Source: Incurvaria masculella
Lineage: Eukaryota > Arthropoda > Insecta > Lepidoptera > Incurvariidae
NCBI GenBank assembly: GCA_946894095.1
Contig: OX335641.1
Location: 886,501-950,500 of the forward strand
Direction: 5' to 3'
DNA length: 64,000 bases
Translations under genes and position numbers: made by a program
Shown: positions 11,201 through 26,200 of the stretch, one piece after another
Numbering within the stretch: the stretch's first letter is position 1
Layout: every line of letters starts with the position of its first letter
The notes under the pieces: generated by a model
Seen by the model: the letters and a program-made list of their open reading frames with translations, nothing else
Told to the model about the DNA's origin: nothing
The model's database searches: none

Positions 11201-14200
11201 GGTACCATTGCATTGGATGAAAAGATGGTCGAAGCGGCAATGAAAAATTGTCTGTGTTTTCCATCCGGTTCAATGTAGCCGTGCTCATAAAGGGAAGGTC
11301 CTGGCATGGCAGCTAATTCCTTCGGGAATGTGGTGTATTGGGCTAATATCATATGGTAGTTGTGTGGTATTAGCCATCCATGTCAGGTTGCATAAAAAAA
11401 TTAAATAATGGCGGTATTTTCAGCGCTGATAATGGCAAAAATCACAGTTCTATCATTTGCATAGTCCAGTGAATTCATGACATCGATACTGATAGATTTT
11501 GATTATTAGGTGTATGGACTGACATACGGCGACGTACAAGAGGATCCGACCTTGGAGACGCGGCGCCGCGAGCTCATAAAGGCGACAGCGATGGCACTGG
11601 ACAAGCGACAGATGATACGTTACAACGAGAGAACAGGCGACCTCAATGTCACCGGTATTTTGGATGAATCCTTACGTACAATGGAAATTTACCACTCCCA
11701 CAGGCATCTTTTTAAGCGAATTCAAAAAAGGAGGAGGTTATCAATTCGTCTGTATGTTTTTTTTTTTTTGTTGTTCACTCTGCTCATGCCTTCCTAGTAC
11801 GAAGGTTTGATTAGAAATTACTGTGGGTCACACTCATTTTAGGGTTTGAATTGCTTACTCACAGGGTGTCGATAGATGATGCAAAGTTTCGTATCAAACA
11901 TTGGGTCCATCATAATCCCTCAAATCACAATGCGGGGTTCTTCAAACGTAATATGAAGAGGAACCGCGGTCCCCAAAAAGTTCGCAAGTTCACAAAATTA
12001 TTTTAAAAAGTCCATGCAATCCAAAGCGTCATCCACACCACTGCATCCGGCATGGCGAAGCAAGCTTTCGTCGGTATTGGAAGCATCGAACAGTCTTGTT
12101 CCTGACTAGGAACCTCCATATTTATTTTGATTCTATTTTTTTATTGTTGTTTATTGTTTATTCATCATCCACAGGCAGCACACTGCACTCGGATTTGTCA
12201 TATTAGGTTGGGGAAAAAGTTTCTTCGCATTTTTTAAGAAAATTCAAAACATTTTTTAATATGGTTTATTTACATTTAACTAAAGTATGTAGGTACCATT
12301 TTGTTCGATAACTTTTTGCCATCTTGTAGGTAGGGACATGATCCCATTGCTATAGAAATATTGGGACTTCTGATCAATATACCGCGACAAGTGGTTTTGG
12401 CAGTCCTCTCGTGATGTTAACCTGACACTGCCTAAAGAATTCTGAAGAGACCTAAACAGGTGGAAATCTGAAGGTGCAAGGTCAGGACTATACGGCGGAT
12501 GCATTAACACCTCCCAGCCAAACTCTCTTAGTTTTTGCTGAGTGGCTAAAGATGTGTGAGGTCTAGCGTTATCATGATGAAAAACCACACCCCTTCTGTT
12601 GATTAATTCCGGCCGCTTTCTCTCAACTTCTTGCTTTAATCTCATCAGTTGTTCGCAGTAGAGTTCAGAATCGATGGTCCTGCCTGGTGGTAACAGCTCA
12701 TAATGAATAATGCCCTTCCAATCCCACCACACACACAGCATCACCTTGTTGCGAGTTAACCCGGGTTTCGCCACAGTCTGTGAAGCTTGACCGGCCTTTG
12801 ACCACGACCTTTTTCGCACGTTCTTGTCGTACGTGATCCACTTTTCATCACCAGTTATCAGCTTCTTCAAAAATGGTTCGGTTTCATTACGTCGTAATAA
12901 AGAATCACAAATGAGTACACGGTTCATTAGGTTTCTTTCAGTGAGCTCGTGAGGTACCCAAATATCGAGCTTTTTTGTGTACCCAGTTTTTTTCAAATGC
13001 GCCAAAACTGTTTTGTGGTCAATTCCTAGTTCTTCAGCTACGTCGTAACTACTGATATGCCGATCTTGCTCCACTTTTTCAAAAATGGCATCCATTTTAT
13101 CCGTAATAGGGCGACCAGAGCGACGTGCATCTTTGACATCAAAATTTCCGGATTGAAAACGCTTAAACCAAATTTGTGCTACTCTCACAGACACTGCACT
13201 AGGTCCTTAAAACATCGCAAATTTTTTTCGCGGCTTGCGTTGCATTTTTACCTTTTTTGTAGTAAAATTTTAAAATGTATCGAATTTCTTCATTAGATTC
13301 ACTCATTTTGACAGTACGAAAAACAAATGAGAATCACACATTTTCCTAATTTGAATTTGGAATTATGTTTTTTAAAATTTAAACTTTCAATGATACCAAA
13401 ACCAGCCAGATACAAATAGTATAGCCAAAGAGATTTTATTACAAGTTCATACATACTATAATGCGAAAAGACTTTTTCCCCGACCTATTATTTTGTCATT
13501 AGCCAGTTCAGCATTAACGGCGAAGAAAAACTGGCAAGAAACTTCGCTGATTTTTTTTCAACGTCCACTTGTCTAAGTTTACAAATTTGTTTGCCATTGC
13601 TTACAGAAATACGGGTTATTGGTACCCGTTTATGTCAATACATTAAATTAATTTTAATTCACAAAAATCTACCATTCATGCCGTATGCAACAGTTCATGA
13701 CAAACATCGGTTTATTTTGCAAAGTCATGTCCGTCATCTAACATGTTGCCAATTGGAGCAGGCCAGTCCCCACAAACAGCACCTGTTCACGAGCATCACG
13801 CCGGATCCAGCCATCGCCTCTGACATCCATATTTTAGGGGAAGAGGTGACCCGAACCAAGCGTCACCACAAGCAAGGACCTTGAAGCGATGCTCTACTAC
13901 AGTGGCAACAAGAAAAAAATTGTGTTACATGTGCACGTTTAGTTTTATTACTATTATATCTGTCATGAACTACTACAGTGACCCCGATGAAGACATCGAG
14001 ATGAATACATAATCCTTCTCGATCTCTTCACAACACTTTTACGATGTGTGAGGTCTTAATATAATTCGTAATTGTCTTGTTTTACTCATAAAAGCCTCAG
14101 TAGTGAGGAATTTCATGAAAAAACTTTCTTTTTATGAAATTGCAGATCTTGGTCGAACTGCGAGTCACTACTACATCACAAGTGAAACGATCGAAGTGTT

Positions 14201-17200
14201 CAACTCGATGGTTCGTAAGTCGATGACCGAGGGCTACGTGCTGGAGATGCTGGCGCGATGCTCTGAGTTCCAGCAACTGAAGGTGAGCTTTTGTACGGTA
14301 TTGTGTAGAATGGGTGTAGATGTCGTATTTCACAGACCACTCAGCTGCAAAGGGCTTGTGCTGTGTGTGTACAATTATGTTTATGCGAAACTGCAACATA
14401 CTTGACTATTTAACATAAGGACAAACCACATTTTTGAACCATCAATGTTCGCTCAATGCAGATCTTGCCCTTTTCAAGAACTGAATCCCTTTATTTTTAG
14501 AGTCCCAAATTGAGCAAGAAAAAGTCTATGTCTCAACTAACCACATACAACAACATTTTAATTATGTATACTGTTTCAATGATTCAGTTTACGTTTCAAC
14601 AGTCAGTGTAACAAAAATGTTTCTTCTTCTTCAGCCGTTTGCTCTCCACTGCTGGACGTAGGCCTCCCCCAGACTTCGCCAAGTTGTGCGGTCTCCTGTT
14701 TTTCTTCGCCATTTGTCACCTGCTGTCTGACCAACGTGCTGGCGGTTTGCCGTCGCTTCTTTTCCCTGTGTAGGGTCTCCACATCAAAATTTCAGTGCTC
14801 CATCTGTGGTCATCTCTGTGACATACGTGACTTGCCTAGTGCCACTTGAGTTTAGTAACCCTATGCATAACGTCAGTGAAATTAGTGCTTTGGCGTATCA
14901 GCGAATTTGGCATTCGTTCACGCAGTCAGATACCGAGCATGGATCTTTCCATTGACCTTTGGGCTACTTTCAGCTTGTAGCACAGTACCAACTGTGAGCG
15001 GCCATGTCTCGCAGGCGTAGGTCAAAACTGGCAGCACGCATTGGTCAAACAGTGAGAGACTGGGGTCAAAAAAATTGTGTGTTCAAATATCGACTTTTGT
15101 TTTTTCATGCCTTTCTATTTTCTGTTGATCTCTAGGACTTAATGGCAAAACATTAAAATATCAAGAATTTTCTATACCGTTAGAGGAACACAATTGAATT
15201 AAAACGGGTTCCCAGTGTGTAAAGAGCCCTTACGAGCCCCCGCTCCGCTCCAGGTGCGAAAGGAAGAGTTGCCAGAGCTCTGGCAGCTGAAGGAGGACTA
15301 CTGCGAGTTGCGGGTGGAGGACCCCCCGGAGGACATCCACTGGAAGATCAACATACTGCTGCAGACGTACCTGTCCAGGGGACGCGTCAACGGCTTCTCG
15401 CTGCAGTCTGACCTCTCCTACATCAGCTCGGTGAGTGTACGGCTGAAAATTCGCCATGGAAACGATGGCAAAAAGGACCATCTTCAAAGTGTGATAATAT
15501 TTTCACCTGAAAACATGATTCGCTTCACTGTTTTTTTTTATGTAACTGGAAATGGATGGCTAATACAGTTCAATGTAACCACCTAGTTTCTATGTGGTGT
15601 TTCGGGTTGATATCATGACCGTAGGCGGTGTATTAGCAAACCATGCACATTAAGAAATAATCCAATTCCATCAAAATTAAAGGCTGAATCAATCCACTAA
15701 CTCAAACTTATTCCGATATTTAAGGTTGAGTGCTACGCTCGGTGTCCTTACTTACTAGGTTACTTAACTTATCAAGCTAAAAGGAATAATTTTATAACTT
15801 CAGGTTCATAGAATATTGTTCCATACCAAATTTAAAACAAAATTGAACAGAAAAACAATATTTTCGGACGATGCTCTGGTGAAATTTGGTACCATGTTAT
15901 GGGTAGAACTTTAGTGTTGTTGACATTTGATTCAGAATGCAGTCCGTATCGTCCGAGCACTCTTCGAGATAACACTCCGCAAGAACAACGCGTACATGGC
16001 GGCCCAGTACCTGAAGATGTCGATAATGCTGGAGCGGCAGCAGTGGGACTGGGAGTCAGAGATGCGCCAGTTTGGCTGCGCGCCGGCCGAGGTTCTGAAG
16101 CACCTGGAGTACCCGCCCGTGCGGGTCGACCGGCTGCGCGACATGGAGTGGCAGGAGTTGGGTGAGTCCGCGAGCTACCTACGCACATGAGCGGCTCGTA
16201 GCCTAGTGGCGCGAGGACTTGCCTAGGATACCGGAGGTCTGGGTTCAAATCCTCACCCTGTTCGTGCACCACTTTCTTTCTCTTTCTGAGTTGAATTTTG
16301 GATGAGTTGCATTTCGTCACTATTGCGAGCTGCTCCATGGTTCCGAATCCATCTAAAACAGTAAGTCCCCTTCCCCTACTAGGTAGTAAGGTTTAAGCCC
16401 GACCGGGTTAATGCGATGATTTCATGAAAAGATGGTCGGAGCGGCAATGAAAAATTGTCCGTTTTACAATACGGTAGTTTTGTGGTATTAGCTATCCATG
16501 TCAGATTGCATAAAACATTTTTGAAACTAGCCCGGCTTGTCGTTAATGCTGAAGCGGTAGTGGGACTGCAAATTGGAGATGCGCAGTTCGGATGCATACC
16601 AGCCATGGTGCTAAAGCACCTGGGGTGTTGCCATGGTCAATTAACTCGCCCGATGAACAGGCAATTGAGTGAGCCCGGATGTAAATTGATCTTTTGTGTG
16701 AATAATATTCTACGTATTAGTCGCATAACGCATAACTTATGACACAATATAATATATTATTTTTTAGGCGACATGATCCGGAACCCCCGCATCGCGCGCA
16801 TCCTCAAGAAGTGCGCCGACGAGTTTCCTCTGCTGGAGATGGAGGCCTCGCTGCACCCCATCACCAGGACCGTGCTCAGGATACGTCTCACCATCGTAGC
16901 GGACTTCAGGTAGGTTTACAGGCTTCGGGGACGGAAAGATTGTTCTTGCAATGTTAAAGCGCCTACCTGCACACAAAAATATATCTCTTCTTCTTCAGCC
17001 TTTTGTTGTCCACTGCTGGACGTAGGCCTCCCCCAGACTTCGCGAAGTTGTGCTGTCTCCTGTTTTTCTTCGCCAGTTGTCACCTGCTGTCTGACGTATA
17101 TCGTCTGACCAACGTGCTGGCGGTTTGCCGACGCTTCTTTTCCCTGTGTAGGGTCTCCACATTAAGACTTCAGTGCTCCATCAGTGGTCATCTCTGCGAC

Positions 17201-20200
17201 ATACGTGACCTGCCCATTGCCACTTGAGTTTAGCAACCCTATGCATAATGTCAGTGACCTTGGTGCTTTGGCGTATCAGCAGATTTGGCATTCGGTCGCG
17301 CAGTGAGATACCGAGCATGGATCTTTCCATTGCCCTTTGGGCTACTTTCAGCTTGAGTGCTGTACCAACTGTGATCGTCCATGTCTCGCAGGCGTAGGTC
17401 AAAACCGGCAGCACGCATTGGTCAAACAGTCTGGTCTTAAGAGACTGGGGCATCTTAGAATTGAAGACATCTCTAAGTTTTCTGAAGGCGGCCCACGCCA
17501 GCTGAATACCTATTTCTTTTGCGAGTAAAATTTATAGAAAGGATGAACTTTTTAGGTATGCAAAACAAAAGTCGGAGAATAAAAGATGATACATTTTATT
17601 TAAAGACCTGATTCAAGATGGTTGCATGTTATATGCATTCATCATACTTGAAGAGAAAACTAAACGGTGCAGTCAAGACGTATCAAACCAACGCCATCTG
17701 GGATATAAACTATCCGCTTACTATGTAGTCATATACACCTTTTGTTTCAGATGGAACGACAAATACCACGGTAAGACGCAGGAAGCATTCTGGATCTGGG
17801 TTGAGGATCCCGAGAATGACATCATGTACTACCACGAATATTTCCTGATAACGAAAAAGCAGGTGAATACAAATCCTACACTCCTCAATGACTCTCCTTT
17901 GTCCGGCGGAAGAGGCGAGCGATGCTAACCACCATACACGGCATGTTCACTTGCACTCACGACGCAATGGTGATGACATATTTCTTGCGCAAGCCTATCC
18001 GATAAAATAAGCCAATTGTCATTTCAATCATATATTCTTGTAGTCATCATTAGCCAAGGAGCCAAGGAAATTGCTACTGCCAAGGAATTGTTTGGCATTA
18101 GCATTTAGATCTAAGTATGTATTTCATAATTGTGGACGGAAAAATATGTTATGTAAACCCGTGAAGTTTCTTTGCGGGTTCTTCTTTACTGGGTTGATCG
18201 AATCCGCGGATCTTTGTGACGTAACTTGGTGTAGTTTGACTACCAAAAAGTTTAAATAAATGAAAATGAAATGATGACCACCGGGTAATGGTGACTTTTC
18301 AGGTGATAACTAGGGAGCCTCAGGAGTTGGTCATCACGATTCCTCTCAGCGAGCCCTTGCCGCCGCAGTACTATGTCCGTGCCACTTCTGAAAGGTGACC
18401 TTCGACTTTGTACCATTTCTTGGATAAACATCATTTCCTCTCATTAAAATGTTTTGCAATTTTTCGTACAATGGTGGAGGTTTAAGATGATTTTTCCTCA
18501 CAGGTGGATTGGATCTCAGAGTGTCCTTCCATTGACATTCCAACACTTGATACTTCCGGAAACTCATCCACCACACACTGGTAAGTCCTTAATAATACTT
18601 TTTTTGTGATTTTTCTACCATGATATCAGTATACATGAGCACGTGTTTTTGATGTATTTTGTGGCTTGTGAGGACAAACTTTCATCAAATATATGGGTAC
18701 TTTACAATCTATTGTCGAGTTCTAATACTCTAGGGCAGAGATAAATAGTCGTAACAGAAACTAAGACTAACCAAAAGTAGTAATTTGTGACGTCACTTTG
18801 CATTACTTTGCCATTTAGTCCATACAAAATGTGTCAAAGTGACGTCACAAAGTACTACTTTTGGTTAGTCTTAGTTTCTGTTACGACTATTTATCTCAGC
18901 CTAGGGCTGAAATAAATAGTCGTAACAAAAGCTAAGGCCAACGAAAATTAGTACTTTGTGACATTTTCTATGGACGAAATCTCAAAGTTATGCAAATTGA
19001 TGTCACAAAGTACTACTTTTCGTTAGCCTTAGCTTCTGTTACGACCATTTATCTCAGCCAAGGACTGATGAATCGATCCGTCCTTGTAGGTTTTAATAGC
19101 GCAAGGGCTAGTTTATTGACATGTGATCTTAGTCCTTTCTTGTATGTTGCACAATGGCAACACACTTCATATTTCACTGTAGGGACGCCGAGGTTGCCGA
19201 TGATACATGATATGCAATAATCACTAATGATATTATAAAATCAAGGTTTTGACAGTTTCATGGTGACCTATTCACGAATGTTCGTAACAAATTTAACTTT
19301 TTCTCTTCAATCAATTTATTCGAGCACATTTACTTTCAGATTTGCTCGAACTGATGCCCCTGCCGATCACAGCTCTGAAGAACGCTTCGTTCGAGATGCT
19401 CTACAACTTCACGCACTTCAACCCGATACAGACGCAGATATTCCATTGCCTGTATCACACCGACAACAACGTACTGCTGGGGGCACCGACTGGCTCGGGG
19501 AAGACTATAGCCGCTGAGATCGCCATGTTCAGAGTGTTCCAGCAGTATCCGCAGTGCAAGGTCGGTTTAGGGATGTGGTGAAAGGCAGTTTTTAAAGCCA
19601 TCCATGTGAAGTACTGACCTGAACATGTAACATGTTCCCCGAGGAATGAAGTGCCTTGAACCGAATGGAAAGCACAAACAATTTTTCAGTGGTTCATTTT
19701 CAGCCAATGTGGGCTAACAACTCCAGCTCGGATGGTGTTATCTGCATTTCTACGAAATACACATAAAGAAAAAGGCACATATCCTGGGATTCAAACCAAT
19801 GGTCTTGCCATTGGAATTAACCCCTGCACTACGGGTCACTCAAAAAATCACCCAAATATTTACATTAAACAAGTCCTAAAATGTACTAACTGTAAACAAT
19901 CTGGAATGTAAACTAACATAGAATAAGAAAAACCCACAAACTCAATTTGGTTTGAACCAAACTGACCTTCACATATCTCGAGGGTCAACTCTTAGCAAAC
20001 TATTAGAACATTTATTGGTCATTTCATTGCAGGTAGTGTACATAGCGCCCATGAAGGCCCTAGTGAAGGAGAGAATAAAGGACTGGAAAGTAAGACTGGA
20101 AGAAAAACTAAACAAAAAAGTCGTCGAACTAACGGGTAATTTATTAACAGTTATTGCTTTTGTTCCGGCCCTCTGCCTTACCTCCTCTAATTCCCATTCT

Positions 20201-23200
20201 CGCATTCCCACTCCTTACTAAAATATATTGATTCTGCTTATAATAGTGATTCCAGAAGCGGAGGCTGCTTTTTTGCTTATTCGAACACACAATGAAATCT
20301 TGGATCCAGTTTTTTGCGGGTTCTCGGAGTACCCTCCATTCTGTATGACTATTCTAGAGTGAAATTATAACCATTGCTGATTTAGTTAACAAAGTTATGG
20401 ACTTTAACATCTGCTAGTTTATGTAATACATTTGAAATAATAACTTTTGCATGGTTTTCGACAGGCGACGTGAGCCCCGACATCCGAGCCATCCGAGAGT
20501 CTCACGTCATCGTGACCACGCCCGAGAAGTGGGACGGCATCAGTCGCTCGTGGCAGAACCGCAACTACGTGCGTGACGTCGCGCTCATAGTCATCGACGA
20601 GATCCACCTGCTCGGCGAGGACCGGGGGCCCGTGCTGGAGGTTATCGTCTCCAGGTCGGTCGCAGTCGACTTTCTCACTTGCTGCACAGGCATGGACGTG
20701 ACATTTCATAGCTTTTCTCAAATTTTCAATAAATTCAATGACTTTCTTTTAGAATGGAAATAAATAGTGAATACCACACCTACAGTCATACTAGCCCAAC
20801 ACACTGCCAGGATCTTCTCTTCTGAGCATGACTACATTGAACTGGATGGAAAATTTTTAATTGCTGCTTCGACCAATTTTCATCCAATCCAGGCTGGATT
20901 AACTCTCTCACTAGCCTCTCAGCGTTCCTCGCTGGCAGAAGGTGACTACATTTCCGTAATATCCGATAATTTGCTAGCATTTTACAGTACAACAATCAAT
21001 TCTCTCTTATGTCTATTCCTTCTAGGAACGTGGAAATACAATGTCTGTCACAGTTGATAGCCAAGTCAAAAAACAACTTTGCTCTATTTCCTGGAGATTA
21101 ATTAAAGTCTTCCCCCTTTCTACACTAAACTAAACTAAACACACGCATCAAATTCTTGGCTCCGCGACCGAGCTACAAGCCGATAAATTATTTTTATTTA
21201 TTTATTTATTTATTTGATGAACGAGCAGCCTAAGCTGATGTGTTCATGTCTGGGCTCACTGGTGCTTTGTTATTACGGTTACTTTAGGTGCGGATTGTTT
21301 CTCCTAACCTGGAAACATTTATTCATATTGTTGCGACATATTGCGTTTATTTATTATTAGCGGTCTTTCTGTTGCAGGTATCTTGATGGTGTATAATTTT
21401 TTTTCAGAACCAACTTCATCGAGTCACATACGTCGCGTCGCCTCCGCATCGTGGGCCTGTCGACGGCGCTCGCAAACGCCAAGGACCTCGCCAACTGGCT
21501 CAACATCGGTGAAATGGGACTGTACAACTTCCGTCCTTCCGTCCGTCCCGTGCCCTTGGAGGTGAGCTCGTACATGTTGCCTCAAGAAAAAAAATTCTCC
21601 CTTGCCCGATTGTGTGGATAGAGATGGATGAATTCGAGGAGTCCAATGCTTTTCTAGTTTCCGCAAATCTTGTAAAACTAAAATTCCCGACTAACCGGAA
21701 TCACCAGTAGATATGCACCTACATACAAACATATAAACACACATTCATATTTTCATACATAAATGCTTGCATGCAATCGCGCTGCTAACCGCCCAGGAAG
21801 ATATGAGAAGAGTGTCATACGGTATGATCACGATATAATATACTTTCGTTTCTCTCCAGACTCCTCTTAGCTCAGTATATTTGTTTTGTCATTCTTTCGT
21901 CACCCATTCGCAGGTGCACATATCGGGTCACGCGGGACGCCACTACTGCCCCCGAATGATGTCCATGAACAAGCCGACCTTCCAGGCGATACGTCAACAC
22001 TCGCCAAACGCGCCGGCTCTGGTATTCGTCTCCAGTCGGCGGCAGACTAGGTAATCTAAGACTAGGCAGACTGGCGGAAGACCAGCGGCCAGCGGGTTCG
22101 CCCCTGCTGACATCCAGCTGAGCCACAGCCATTTTTCACACATCACACAACGCATGATTGATATTCCTTTACTTGTTTCCCACAACTGTTTTTAATTGTA
22201 TTTGCCACTGTATACCAATTACTGTACTGTTGTGTGTGAAAATAAATAATTTTATTATTTTTTATTATTATTATTAATCGATCAATACGTGCAGCATTGT
22301 GGGCATCTGGGCAGATCATGCTTGGCTCCTTTGACTTGATCCCTTCCAACTCTCTGGTTTTTATCTATCGGGTCTCTTTCTGTTTTTTATCCTATACCTT
22401 CAGAAAATGCTCTGATGAATGACGCCATCTCTCCATGCTCTTTCTACCATCAAAACAAACCCATTCGGTGCAGGCTCGGATCGAGAGATGCCAACGGTTC
22501 AATGTCCCTCCTCCGCGCTCCCCCTCCTATTAAGGACCTGTACCCGAAGTCTCAGTTGTCACCTAAATTGGCGTTACGGCAAACCAATCGACTGGCGTTT
22601 TCTAATGTATGGAGTAATTGAAGAGCGCGCGCAGTGGCCGTTAAGCGAACTAAAATTTGCGAGTCCGAGCTTGATTTGACAGCTTACTTAACGTTGCCGT
22701 AAATACGTCGACGTGGCCGTTTACGTCCACTCCACGTTTTCATACAATTCGGAAGTCTTTGACTTTGACAGCTCGAAGAAGAAAAACCACAGAATATCTA
22801 GTAAAAACTTGTATGGAGTTTGACGTTTTTACGGAACTTCGAAGTTACGTAAACGCCAATTTAGGTGAGAACTGAGACTACCGGCTCTGATTCAGGGTTC
22901 GCAGTCTGTACTACGGTTCAGTCTATTTGGAGTCCCTACGATCCCGTAGTACCCTGCTACGGGATCGGAGGGACACACTCAGTATAATTGGTGGGGGGCA
23001 GGTTCGGACTCCCGAAGATGTTGGACCCCCAGGTGGCTATGTGGCTAGCTTCAGGTGTCGGTAATGTTAATTGTATGGCAAGTATGTTGCATCCGGATTG
23101 TTCACTCTTTTCACTTCTTACCTAAACTATCGTCGGTAGGCTGACGGCGATGGACCTGATAGCGTACCTGGCGGCGGAGGACGAGCCGAAGCAGTGGCTG

Positions 23201-26200
23201 CGCATGCGCGAGTCGGAGATGGAGCAGGTGCTGGCGGGCGTGCGCGAGCCGAACCTGCGGCACACGCTCGCGTTCGGCGTCGGCATCCACCACGCCGGCC
23301 TGCACGAGCGCGACCGCAGCACCGTCGAGGAGCTCTTCGTCAACCAGAAGATACAGGTGGAATACCAGATGTCTTCACTTCAAATCCCCGCACCATTTTC
23401 GGCAAATCCATGTAAAACTGTAGATACCCTTTGCCTACTAGGTGGTAGGGTTAGCCTATTGTGTTAGTACCATCGCATTGGATGAAAAGATGGTTGAAAG
23501 GGCTCATAAAGAGCAGGTCCTAGCATGGCACCTTATTCCTTCGGGAATGCAGTGTGTTGGCCTAATATGATGTTGGGTTATACCACATGTCCAGCCTTGT
23601 TGACCGGGAACGTTATAAAGGAAGTGGACGAGATCATAGTTTGCCATCCATCAACCTATGTAAACTAGTTTCTTTAAAATTGTCTTGTTGGTTCTTCTTA
23701 AGGCGGCCCAACCCGGCGGCCTCAACTCATTTGCGGGCACGGTACAAAACCGTGCTGTTGCGCTCTGGGACCTTCTCTGTTTCCAAGAATAAGACAGGCT
23801 CCGTGATGAGGAAGATGCAACATGTCCACAAAAAAGACAATGTGCATAGTGTATGATTTGGTAAGATTTACGAAAATTTTAATTTCAAAACGACTTATAA
23901 CTAAAAGTAAACCACGACCGCTGTAGTCAAAAATCTAACAAAAACCAAATAGATTATAAATCTTTATTAAATAAGCTATGTCTGATGACTAATCTTATTA
24001 AGATGTTCTTACTTTATCATTGCGTAATCCACCTCCAAAGTTATTGTATAAAACGCGCGAAAAATCCGAACTTTCGGACGTTATAACTTGGAAACCAAAC
24101 ACAATTTTACAATATCAATGGTCATCAGACATCTAGTTCAATCAAATAGAGCTATTTTGAGCAAAATTTTGGATCTCTGACAAGAAATATGGGCGTGATC
24201 TTCTTTCCCCTTTTGTATGGGGAGATGAGCGGGTTGGGCCACCTTAAATAGACGTTATCAAACTGCAAAACCGATATTATCCTAACATACCTCAGGGCAG
24301 CTAGGTCCCATGCCAAGACCTTCCTTATACTACTCGGCTATATTGAAAACACAGACATTGCCGCGTCGACTATTGTTCATTTAATGTGAAGTAATAAAGG
24401 AAACCTACAGTTTTACATTAATTTGGAACTACGAGTGATGAATCCCTTATTCACCTCTCACGCCAGGCACTTGAAGAAATGCAGTGGGACCAGTTGTTTT
24501 CTTATTAAGTGCTGAAACACAGCACTGGAACCTAAAGCAAATAAGACCAGTATTTGTGTTTTGACAGGTGTTAATATGCACGGCGACCCTGGCGTGGGGG
24601 GTCAACTTCCCGGCACACCTGGTTGTCATCAAGGGCACGGAGTACTACGATGGCAAGCAGAAGCGTTACGTGGACATGCCCATAACTGATGTTCTGCAGA
24701 TGATGGGACGAGCCGGCCGACCTCAGGTAATATTTTTTAATATTAGTGCAGCCAGACAACACTCATGTACTTTTAAAGAGTCGTAGAACAAACTTTGATC
24801 AATTTGATGTTCAGCTCTCTAAATATAACACATGTTTTCCGACTGTATAGGGAGATCGTGCTCATAAATGTGTACTATCTACAGCATTTAATTTTACACT
24901 GAGATTTCGGTTTTGACTAGGACACTTGCCTGTTTACTCCTATCGCTAGAAGGTTAGGTAAGGTTAGATTCTAAAGAAGTTGCTTATAAACTGACTTCAC
25001 AGACAATAGTCTTGCAACCACTGTAACAGAAGAGCTTTCCGTTCTGTGTGTCCTTTTTCATGATCCGATCGACGATTTTTCTTCGGAAGACATATGCAAG
25101 ATACTTTAATCGCCTAAATGCCGATTTCAGTATGACAACGAGGGTGTGGCGGTAGTGCTAGTGCACGACATGAAGAAAAACTTCTACCGGAAGTTCCTCT
25201 ACGAACCATTCCCGGTCGAGTCTAGCCTGCTGGACGTCTTGCCCGACCATCTCAACGCAGAGATCGTTGCTGGTAAGCATTTTGCAATCAGAGCGATCCC
25301 GAAGGTGTATCCCCAGATGATGCTCTGAATAGTTATACAATGTTTTGTCCCTTTCTCTCGAAATCGAAACTGCGTGTAAATGCAGTTGTCCTTAACTATT
25401 AAGGGGATGATTTTTTGTTTATTAGTAACAGGGATGGTGATCAAGGTAGAAAATGTATTGTAATTTGTAAATATAAATGGATGGAAAACACGACAATATT
25501 TCATTGCCGCTTTGACCATCTGTTCATCCAATGCGATGGTACCAACCCGGGCGGGCTTAAACCCTACCACCTATAGGGCAAGGGGACCTACAGTTTTACG
25601 TGGATTCCAAACCATGGAGCAGCTCGCATTCGTGACGAAATGCACATATCAAACTCGGAAAGAGAAAGACAGTGGTGCATGTCGGAATTGAACCCAGACC
25701 TATGGTACGCTAGGCCAGTCCCCGCGCCACTAGGCTACGAGCCGCTCACGGTATGTCTACGCTGTTATTCTAAAATACCAGCATTAGACCGTTCTTAGAC
25801 ATGAGGCTGCATCAATTTTCACCGAAGTGAGCTTCTCGAAACATTGAAGTTGTGTTAATTATCTTTTAGAAAATGATTGCATTAACTTTGCCCTTAGAGA
25901 TTTAAATTTTTGTACTTGACAAATGACGAAGCAATTTTAGTAATCCTATATATTTTTGCTTTTAAATTCAAAAAGTTTCGAATGATGGAGGGTATTATAT
26001 TTTAAATTGGCAGTAAATATGAAAACAACAGACTTAAAAGCATACCTTGTATGGTATGTGGTATGTGTGGGAATCTGTGTTGGATAGAGTTTTATAGACC
26101 ATTGCCGAATCCATTAATTTAATAAATTACCCCAACATTTTATAAACATATAGATTACTGGTGGCGAGGCACCTAGGAATAGCCCTATATGCTGCAACAT

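Larger units (their letters stand above)
11655..14145. other. ASCC3 intron 13
   Basis: Contains the second mariner (12203-13488). Near 11718-11770 there is a piece of a repeat reading CAAAAAAGGAGGAGG and followed by a T-run, seen again at 37731-37775. A small fragment near 13500-13600 resembles pieces at 4125-4195 and 49986-50060. Nothing else is recognised. Confidence 0.75.

Noticed and set aside
16199..16252. tRNA gene
   Set aside because: A and B boxes are present but acceptor and anticodon stems do not pair; it is the head of a SINE.
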